DNA of 64,000 nt, from contig NW_026570457.1 in assembly GCF_019649055.1 (NCBI RefSeq), forward strand, positions 43,781 through 107,780, in the 5' to 3' direction. A program made the position numbers and the translations under genes. This DNA comes from Paramacrobiotus metropolitanus. Its lineage: Eukaryota; Tardigrada; Eutardigrada; Parachela; Macrobiotidae. The notes beneath the pieces are model-generated. The model searched no databases. It had not been told where the DNA came from and worked only from the letters and a program-made list of their open reading frames with translations. Of this stretch, positions 56,389 through 64,000 are shown one piece after another (positions within the stretch are counted from its first letter, which is position 1; the number at the start of each line of letters is the position of its first letter).

Positions 56389-57749
56389 CCGATGAGCAGA
56401 TCATGATCGACATAGCCAGTGCTGTAAGGGGACCAGCAAAGATCTGGTTCGACAGCGAAAGAGACATCGAAGAAGCGGAAGAAGAAGCCTATACGGTTAC
56501 GGAATGGCTCAACAAATTCAGAGACGAGTATGGTGATCGAAACGAGGAAGTTCTCGGCCTTCGCGAAGCCATGGCCAGAAAGTTCAAACCTGGAAAAGAA
56601 ACCCTGGAACAATTCTACCAGGCGATTATGAAGTTCAAAGCGAAGAAAGCGATCACTGAATTGCAAGCGGTTGCATTCCTCATAGATGGATGCAGAGTTG
56701 ATAATAACCTATACAATGCCTTGAAAACGAAGGGGTTCAAGACGCCAACGGAAATAAAGGACTTCTTCAGATCGTGGGCAGCTGGTGAAGATAAATATAA
56801 GGTGGAAGGTCAACGCAATCAACCGGAGATCGTATCCGCTCGGGCCAAGTTGAGATGGCACCGAGACAGTACGCAGCTGCACCAGCTCAACAAGCGGAAT
56901 ATCGGCCGAGATCACCAGCTCCGGTCCAGAATCAAGTGACTTTCATCGATAGTCAGACGGGACAACCGATCACATATGCCATGGTCGCTGCGATACAAGC
57001 GCAGGCACAGGCCAGACCAGTGGCACCGGCAAATGTAATGCCGAACCCCCTGAACGTAGGGGTGCCACCTCAACAAGGAAGGCCCAATAATCAATACGGA
57101 AATGGCAACAATAACTGGAATAATGGACAAAGTAACGGAAATCCCAACTGGAATAACGGCCAAGGAAATGGCAACTTCAATCAAAATCGAAACCAAGGAG
57201 GGAACCAGCAGAACCGTGGCAACTATCAGCCCCAGCAGGGTTCCCGAACGGAATGGAAATTTGGCCAAATCGACGATTGGGTCACCCAGGGCGTGCAGCT
57301 GTGCCAGAACTGTGGATTTGGAAACCACGACGCACAAAACTGCATGTTCGCCAACATGCCGCTGAACCGGAATCCGAACTTGTTCGCCACCCAGGAGTGG
57401 GAACGTCTCCGCACCCAAGGCGGCTGGCGACAGGCAGTAGCGAACGGCTACGACCTGGTTGCAGCTTGGCGCCAGTTCAAGCAGCAGAACGGCGGTAACT
57501 GAGGTAAGCCAGGGTGGCGGCTACAACGGCGGTGGCAGAGGAGGCTTCCGCGGGCGAGGTCGCGGCAACGGACGCGGCAATGGACGCGGCGGATACGGAA
57601 ACCGTAATGGAGGTGGCTGGCGCGCCAACAATAATGGTGGTGGCGGCGACCAGAATAACGGTGGCGGCGCGAACGGCGCTGACCAGGGGCGGCAAAACGA
57701 GCAAGCCCCGCAGCAGCAAATGAACCAGGGAAACGACCAAGATCAGTAG
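56346..57749 (+). pseudogene. gag: Gag core, CCHC knuckle and RGG box
   Basis: Gag core helices run through 56370-56850 (VRGPAKIWFDSE, EWLNKFRDEYGD, TLEQFYQAIMKFK). A second frame (56855-57502) has an Asn/Gly/Gln-rich stretch and the knuckle CX2CX4HX4C at 57302-57343. A third frame (57459-57749) encodes a glycine-arginine RGG box (GRGGFRGRGRGNGRG). Knuckle and RGG box both bind RNA. The three frames overlap, so the shifts are small indels. The order matches element 1, where the RGG part is replaced by a Gly/Tyr/Gln stretch before the knuckle. Confidence 0.8.
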
Positions 57750-57800
57750 GCGCCGGTGAGCCTACTGATCCTCCCGAACCGAAACCACCGGATAAAGGAG

Positions 57801-58085
57801 GAACACAGAATCGGACTGTGTTCGAGATGGCTAAAAAGATGCCATCACCCGTGGGCAAAGTACCACAGCCGCAGAATCGGACTGCAGGCGAAACGGCTTA
57901 TAAGATGCCGTCACAGCAGCTGAAGGAGATGGCTCAAAAGATGCCATCACAAGTGGGCAAAGGACCACTGCCGCAGAATAGTACTGCGAAGTCACCTCAG
58001 AATCGGACTGCAGGTGAGATGGCTCAAAAGATGCCATCACAAGTGGGCAAAGACCACTGCCGCAGAATGGTACTGCGAGCAACCA
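57801..58085 (+). repeat. Tandem peptide/hairpin repeats after gag
   Basis: Units encode variants of QNRTAGEMAQKMPSQVGK. Two hairpin types alternate. One has loop AATCGGA, AATAGTA or AATGGTA between stems GAACACAG/CTGTGTTC (57801), GCAG/CTGC (57871), CGCAG/CTGCG (57972) and GCAG/CTGC (about 58061). The other has a 9-base loop such as TAAAAAGAT between GATGGC/GCCATC (57826, 57928, 58018) or ACGGC/GCCGT (57893). Confidence 0.75.
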
Positions 58086-58278
58086 GGTGAACAATAAGGC
58101 GAGATCACCTTACTGCAGCGAAGAGAAGCTGAAAGAACGACGTGCTCAGCGTAATGAGATCATCCGAAAAGCGAACTTGAAGAAGAAGATGGAAGAAGAA
58201 GGAAACCGATGAGCAACATGCCAGATTCCGGAATTCCTCTGTAACCGAGAAAAAGACATCCCACCACCTGCCGCACCA

Positions 58279-60621
58279 GTGCGAGATAAAGGAGCAAGTG
58301 CAGTCGCCAAAAAAGACGACAAAAAGGCCGTCCAAACAGGTCAGGCAAAGGAACTGACGCTGCGAAATGTGCAGCTAAACGAGAGCGAACGAGCACAGCA
58401 GGTCTCCGATGACTCGCTGGATGACGCGAACACGCTGAGTCAAAAGCAGACGTGGCAAAAAGTGGCATATCGACCCAATGGGAATCATGGGATGTGGATA
58501 CCGGTTACGCCTAAAGCGAAACTGAAAGGGCAAATGTCGCAAGAAGACTTCTGGGACATGAAACAGCTTCAAACGGATGCTGCGAGAAAACGTCTCGAGG
58601 AGATGGTTACCGGGAAACCATCCAAAGGGTCAAAGAACCCAGTCCCGATCCGGAAGGGCTCATCGTGCTCAACGCAGAACCCAGAGGTGTTCAATACAGC
58701 CCCAGCGTATAAGAAAACACCAGCTGACTTCTGCTACTTGAAAAACGCCCCGCCAGCAGGAAAGCCGCCGAACTACGGAGAAAAAGTTCCGTTACAAAAG
58801 TTGCCAAACGGCGGATTTACCATAAAGAAGAAAGAGAAGTCACGGGATTTCTTTCAAAGTCTGCAGGATGACGCTAACAGGTCACCACCTCGAACAGAGG
58901 GGATGTCTTCACAAGTCGAACCGAAGCAAACCGACGACGAATGGGCTAAAAAGATAACTGACTGGATGAAAGACAACGAGCATAAGATGATCGTCTATGA
59001 GAGATCACCAGAAGAGTTGAAAGACAGCGAAGAAGATGAGCTGACATTGGCCGAGCAGATTACAATGGAAGTCATTGACAAGCTGCGTGATAAACCGGCA
59101 GATGATCGAGATGCGACCAAGATGTATCAGACCATCACTGAAGTGACAAAGAGGCACACAGAAGTTGCGAAGGGGCAGCTAAATGAGGTCAAAAAGGCCG
59201 ATAGTGATGCAAAAACTGCAACGGAAAATGAATGTGAGGAGCTAAAAAGCTCAAAAAAGATGAAGAAAAGAGAATTCTACGATGTCCGAACTGATGTACC
59301 ACATCGTATCGATCATCTGAGCTCGATACTGAAAAAGAAAAGCACTTATGCGAACGGGCAGGTGCTATCTGACACGGATCCGGGATCAGTATCACTGATA
59401 CCAGTTAAATGTACGGTCCGGAAGTTAAAAGTCCAGAACGGGAACTTACCGAAAAGGATCGAAGCGTATACACATGAAGTCAAAGTTGGGGACATCAAAG
59501 TGATAGCGATGTTGGACACGGGAGCTGAGACATCACTGATCAGCCGGCCGTTTTGTGAAAAGAACGGACTTCACATCTTACCGCTGCCACCTGATAGGTT
59601 GGTGAAGATAAATGGAATCAGCGGTACATCGGGCTTCGTCGTCACACATTACTGTGTGGCGCCCGTAACACTGAGAAAACGAACTACGGAACACTCCTTC
59701 TATGTGCGGCCGAAGACGGACGACGTACAAGTCCTATTGGGACATGACTTCCTGGCGACAAAGTTCGTCCTAATTGATAATCATGGAGAGGAGGAAGTTG
59801 AAGATGATCCGAAGCCAGCTGCCAAAGTTCAAGCCGGAAAAGTGGCGGAACTTTTAAAAGGGGCAGTTAAAGCTAAAACGGAGCAAAAAGCTATCCCAGT
59901 ACCAGAGGCACTGGGATCAACAGAGATGAACATAAAAAGGGGAGGTTCATCTGCCCAGCTGTCGATAGTTGAACGGATGACAGCTATCCAGCGGGAGATC
60001 TCTACCAGGTTGGGGAGATCATCAGACAAATCGATAAACCGGGTTAACGTCGTTATCCCAGTACCAGAGGCACGGGAAACGACGAAAAATGATCAAAAAG
60101 GAGCTGGCGAAGGAGCTATCCCAGTACCAGAGGCACTGGGAACGAAAGATAAAGCTTCCCCGACGCTGGAGCAGATCGCAGCTACACAAGATGAAGCAGT
60201 AATCGAAGCGAAACGAGCTCTTATACCGGACTTGGAGTGGTCAAAGCCTATCCCAGTACCAGAGGCACTGGGAGTGAAAAGCGTTAAAATCCGGAAAAAC
60301 AAAAAGATAGAAGTCCCAATGGAGATATTAAAACGAATAACTGAAGAGGAACAGATGTTCGCGAGCGAAATCCGCGACAAAGCAATTGAACAATTGAAAG
60401 GCCACCAGACGAAAGCGCGAACGGAGGTCATTGAAATATCCTCAGATGGGGGGAGTGTGACACTCAGTGAATGTGAGCAAAGCGCCACAAAACGAAACGA
60501 TGTAATGGTTACCCAACCAGCGGATAGAATTTTAACCCCAGAAGAAAGAGCCGGGAGTTGCCACCATGGTTATTACGAAGATCCGCGCAGAATTCAACCG
60601 CAATGGGAATGCGGAGTGTAA
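58279..60621 (+). CDS. Protease polyprotein of element 2
   Basis: An open frame of 780 codons. After a long Lys/Glu-rich spacer, retropepsin motif LDTGAETSLIS has its catalytic Asp at residue 413, followed by VLLGHDFL about 85 residues on. Downstream are four PVPEA repeats with ACCAGAGGC hairpins. It is the longest intact frame in this element and corresponds in order to the 5237-7585 region of element 1. Protease cleaves Gag-Pol. The spacer has no named domain. Confidence 0.85.
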   Translation: MRDKGASAVAKKDDKKAVQTGQAKELTLRNVQLNESERAQQVSDDSLDDANTLSQKQTWQKVAYRPNGNHGMWIPVTPKAKLKGQMSQEDFWDMKQLQTDAARKRLEEMVTGKPSKGSKNPVPIRKGSSCSTQNPEVFNTAPAYKKTPADFCYLKNAPPAGKPPNYGEKVPLQKLPNGGFTIKKKEKSRDFFQSLQDDANRSPPRTEGMSSQVEPKQTDDEWAKKITDWMKDNEHKMIVYERSPEELKDSEEDELTLAEQITMEVIDKLRDKPADDRDATKMYQTITEVTKRHTEVAKGQLNEVKKADSDAKTATENECEELKSSKKMKKREFYDVRTDVPHRIDHLSSILKKKSTYANGQVLSDTDPGSVSLIPVKCTVRKLKVQNGNLPKRIEAYTHEVKVGDIKVIAMLDTGAETSLISRPFCEKNGLHILPLPPDRLVKINGISGTSGFVVTHYCVAPVTLRKRTTEHSFYVRPKTDDVQVLLGHDFLATKFVLIDNHGEEEVEDDPKPAAKVQAGKVAELLKGAVKAKTEQKAIPVPEALGSTEMNIKRGGSSAQLSIVERMTAIQREISTRLGRSSDKSINRVNVVIPVPEARETTKNDQKGAGEGAIPVPEALGTKDKASPTLEQIAATQDEAVIEAKRALIPDLEWSKPIPVPEALGVKSVKIRKNKKIEVPMEILKRITEEEQMFASEIRDKAIEQLKGHQTKARTEVIEISSDGGSVTLSECEQSATKRNDVMVTQPADRILTPEERAGSCHHGYYEDPRRIQPQWECGV
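59895..60275 (+). repeat. Four ACCAGAGGC-loop hairpins, element 2 version
   Basis: Copies at 59895, 60055, 60120 and 60253 have stems CCCAGT/ACTGGG, extended to 8 bp in the first. The second has lost one base on its right arm, so its stem is weaker. All encode Pro-Val-Pro-Glu-Ala. Element 1 has the same loop with CCCGAT/ATCGGG. Confidence 0.75.
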
Positions 60622-62432
60622 CCGATCGCATCCCAAGACGATCTTTCAGAATGGCCTAAATGTAACGCAGCGATAGCAGACTCAAAAGTCACGTTCTGAA
60701 AGAAGTGCGAAGTATCTCTACGGACCATGAGCATGTGTAACCCACACATCGAACGATACCATTGGAACAGATACCGAACGTGGTTATCATGCGTCAAAAC
60801 TTCATATATGGAAGAGGAAAATGGTTGCAATACTGGCAACGATGTGGATAATGGAATCCAAGACCTCATGAGGTGATATTGTCAAAACGGAAACTTGAAA
60901 TTGAAACTGAAGATATGAACGAAGAGATCTAGTTATGGGAAAATGCGAGAATTGAATTATTCTGGGACTTCCGCATTAACCATATGTACAGAGGCCAAGG
61001 AAAACGATTAACTTCCCATCAGGACTTGGCACACCTGTTTATGAGTCAGTCGAGCAATTCTGCAAGGCACTTCACCACGACGACTCGGAAATATTTGAAA
61101 CGTATTGGAAAAGTTCGAAGACGAAATCCCCAAATTCGACGTTAAGGAAATGCGGGAGTTACAGGTAACTCGCAAAAGAAGGAAACGGGTTTATGACAAA
61201 GAAGAAAGTGACTTTGCACCAGATCCTGACGGAGTTGAATACCCGGAGCGGGGTGGTGACACGTGGTATGTACGAAACGATTCCAAGTGATGACTGGGTC
61301 ACTGAAGAGCTGATGGCGAATTGCGTCTTTGTTGGACCGAAACGACCTAAAGGGTACGAAACGGCTCAGAAAGATAAGACAAACGAAGAGCCTACAAAAG
61401 AGGCGCAAAGGAGGAATCGCCAACTGAAACAGCTGAACAGGAACCGAATACAATCGAAGAACGATCCCCAAATGCTTTCGAAATAGCACAAATGTTAACG
61501 GAAAGAGGAAAATGTGGAAAAGTTCAACGAGGAGCTCAAAAGATCTCCGAGGGTCAACAGGACCCGGAGAGAATTTAATGAGCCTCGAGGGGAGATCGAC
61601 GAGCTGGAAGGAGCAGCTCCAGAAGATGAGAAATTAGCCTCAGATGAACGAAGGTCATCGGCAAAAGTACGTGTAGCACGTAGCCACCTGAGAATCACAG
61701 CGAAATATGGACGAAAACGATGGAAACGGGCAAACCTCTGCCCAAAAATGTAAAAGCGAAAAACTTAGCGATTTACGAGGTGACGAAGATGATCTCTCAT
61801 CTGAAAAAAGGAGCTTGAGAGAGCTGCAAAGATGATGAGAGCAGCAACTCAGATTCAGACTGGACGAGTTCAAGTGACAACTCAACGACTCAGAAGATTC
61901 TGGAGTAAACGATCTCTCAGAACAAGAGGACCTGCTCGATCTCGATGAAGATGATGAGGTCGATGCAAGAAAAGGAGCAGGAGATCAAAGTAAGAAGAAC
62001 GAAGGTGCAACGGATGAGATTAAACCGAGAGACCATCAGAGTCTACAGTGATCAACGGATCTTCCTGAAACCATCTGTTTGCACGCGTGTCAAAGTGAAG
62101 ATGGCACGATTTGTACCAGCTAACGAGAAGCTGATGTTCACACCCGTCTTCCAAGGGAAACAGATGTCCAACCGTTAGCCGGAGTGACAGATCATAAAGG
62201 AAAGCACTTTGATCTGCTATTGCTAATCATAGCATTAAACGGCAAGTTGTCAAAAAGGACAGTTCCTCGGCTATGTGGAGCCCTATGATCACATGGAGAA
62301 CGTCCAGGTCAATAGTGGCACAGTAAGGAACGTACTCTCCGACCCAACAGTCGATGATGTAACGAAAGCTGAGACGACAAAGACATCATTGGAAACCTGA
62401 AACTGGACCTGATCTGACACAGGAACAGAAGA
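60622..62432 (+). pseudogene. Degenerate protease-RT linker of element 2
   Basis: Short frames (61105-61290, 61514-61753, 61945-62178) correspond in order to the linker and beta-rich spacer of element 1: an ELFWDFRI segment near 60950 parallels RLFWHFRD near 6330, and GYVEPYDHM near 62270 parallels MGRIEPYEHM near 8070. Many stops and frame changes prevent translation. Confidence 0.6.
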
Positions 62433-63817
62433 ATGATGTATAACGCATTCTGGGAGTTCTGGAAGGTGCTTCCGACATCGAAAAAAACCGTATGGAGATG
62501 TCAAAGGATCACCCACGATCGATACGGGAGATGCGAAACCGGTAAATGCAATCCCGCCAGAACCAGCTGGACAGGTCGAGAGTTCATAACGAAACATATC
62601 GAAGAGATGCTGGCGCAGGATGTCATCGAGCCTTCAGATGCCGACTGGAGTTTCCCAGTCGTGCTGGCTGCGAAAAAGAACGGTGACGGGACAATGGGAA
62701 CCAGATTCTGCGTCAACTATATTATGTTGAACAAGCTGACAAAAAAGAATAATTACCCGCTACCGAACCCGGATGAGTTGCTGGATGCGTGTGCAGGCAA
62801 CAAATACTATGGGAAAATGGATCTGCAAAGTGGATTCTGGCAGATTCCATGGATCCGAGTCGATTAACAAACCACATTCGTGACCCAAGATGGCATGTAT
62901 CGGTTCAAAAGGATGCCATTCGAGTCTGTAACGGACCTGCAACGTTTCAACTCTGTATGGACAGAGTTTTGTCCAAGGCGAAGCGAAAGGGCTGCGTCTT
63001 TGGATACATCGATGATGTCATTTTTGCTGGAAAAACTGGGAGATTTTCATGCAAAATATGAGGAACGTCCTTCAAAGTTTGGTTAGCAGGTTTCACCATT
63101 AAACCAACGAAATGTGAATTGGAATGCGGGAGATGGATTCTGGGTCATATACTCAGTGAAAATGGAGTTCGAATGGATCCCGAAAAGATCACCGCAGTGT
63201 TCAACGTTGACCCTCAGACTGAACGACAGCTGAGATCACTCCTGATCTGCAAACTATTACGGAAGTTCATAGCTGGCTACGCACAGCATACTTGTCACTT
63301 ATATGAGTTGCTACGAAACGATAAAACATGTGAAAGACTGACAGAAGTTCACACAAAGGAATTTGAGAACTTGAAAAAGTTGCTATGTGAAGGTCCAGTG
63401 CTGGCAAAGTTTGATCCAGCCAAACCGACAGTAATCGAATGCGACGCGAGCAAAGAAGGAATTGGAGCAGTACTGTCACAAGAAGGCCATCCAATTGCCT
63501 ATGCGAGCCGCGTCTTACATGGAGCTGAAAGAAACTACGGTGTTACTGAATGGGAGTGCTTGGCGGTTGTATTTGCCGTCAGAAAGTTCAAACCGTATAT
63601 CGATTACTCCGAGTTCACCGTACGAACTGACCATCAGGCACTGACGAACTTGCTGAGATCAGAAACGAACAAGGTCGGCATGAATCCGCGATTAACGAGA
63701 TGGGCTATGGCATTACAGGGCCACCAGTTCAAGATCGAGTACAAACCGGGAAAGTACTGCGATAACGCGGACGTTTCATCGAGAGCACCAATCGAAGGCC
63801 ATCCGACGCCACGATGA
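62433..63817 (+). pseudogene. pol: Reverse transcriptase and RNase H, broken
   Basis: RT pieces in successive frames: REFITKHIEEMLAQD and QSGFWQIPW (62433-62867), then FGYIDDVIFAGK with the YIDD catalytic box near 63000, then RNase H with ECDASKEG, TEWECLAVVFAV and RTDHQAL in an intact frame from 63119 to 63817. One-base losses near 62848, 62915 and 63065 break the palm. The RNase H part is close to that of element 1 in motif order. Confidence 0.85.
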
Positions 63818-64000
63818 GGAGTTCGACGAAATTCCGAACTTCGAGGATATCAAAAAAAGAATATGATATAAAGGAACCAGCGATCGAAGTTTGGCAACTG
63901 TTCGTTCAGATGGCCGAAGAAGGAGAAAGCGAATAAGATCAACTCAGTTACGGCGAAAGAGTCGGCTGAGACATCGATCAACGTCAACCAGCTTAAAAGT
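63818..64000 (+). other. RNase H-integrase junction, cut by window end
   Basis: The reading after RNase H parallels the EELDQVPNFEDFK segment of element 1 in a shifted frame. The integrase would start beyond 64000. Confidence 0.5.

Larger units (their letters stand above)
52363..64000 (+). mobile_element. Ty3/Gypsy LTR retrotransposon, element 2 (3' part cut off)
   Basis: The left LTR, a tRNA-iMet primer site, a 1.3-kb leader, gag with coiled coil, CCHC knuckle and RGG box, protease and RT-RNase H are in order; integrase and the 3' LTR lie beyond 64000. It shares with element 1 the unusual gag extension, the PxPEAxG peptide repeats with hairpins and close RT/RNase H motifs, so both belong to one lineage of giant Gypsy elements, but their DNA is strongly diverged. 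A stop at 54349 and many frame changes in gag and pol show a dead copy. Confidence 0.92.

Overview
This is eukaryotic, animal-type DNA. Host genes have short GT-AG introns, TATA/Inr-type core promoters and BTB-BACK, MATH and F-box proteins, and two very long Ty3/Gypsy LTR retrotransposons flank the host DNA. The tandem cluster of BTBD6-like genes with a lineage-specific C-terminal domain suggests a small invertebrate. A tardigrade is my best guess, but this is inference without any database search.

Layout: 1-15.6 kb is a giant Gypsy element (element 1) whose 5' LTR lies left of the window. It carries an expanded gag with a coiled coil, a CCHC knuckle, an aspartic protease, a long acidic linker, RT-RNase H, a DD35E integrase, a Lys-rich AT-hook tail and a 3' region of degenerate ~200-bp repeats. 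15.6-31 kb holds a BTB-BACK cluster: gene A (intact, 17541-20118), gene B (decayed), an orphan inverted exon, gene C (23429-25613, apparently BTB-BACK followed by a USP7-type MATH domain) and gene D (minus strand, three frame lesions). 32.5-35.2 kb holds an F-box gene. 35-52 kb is gene-poor, with a small secreted protein on the minus strand, a mucin/EGF-like secreted gene, a decayed gene of uncertain type, several MITE-like inverted-repeat elements and palindromes. 52.36 kb to the end is a second Gypsy element (element 2) with 5' LTR, tRNA-iMet primer site, gag, protease and RT-RNase H; the integrase lies beyond the window.

Three things stand out. First, both Gypsy elements carry families of short hairpins in which the loop is invariant and the stems vary but stay complementary. 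In element 1 one family (loop CAATA) is translated in all three frames, so the constraint is on the nucleic acid, not the protein. Second, the BTB-BACK paralogues end not in the usual PHR domain but in an unnamed ~130-residue domain, and one paralogue has exchanged it for MATH, giving a reversed BTB-then-MATH order. With a neighbouring F-box gene, the locus looks like a nursery of ubiquitin-ligase substrate adaptors. Third, a TA-flanked MITE family is present in two copies of very different length.

Frameshifts are common in the elements and in several host genes. Genes A and C read cleanly across six and ten exons, so decay is the simpler explanation, but indel errors in a long-read assembly are not excluded.
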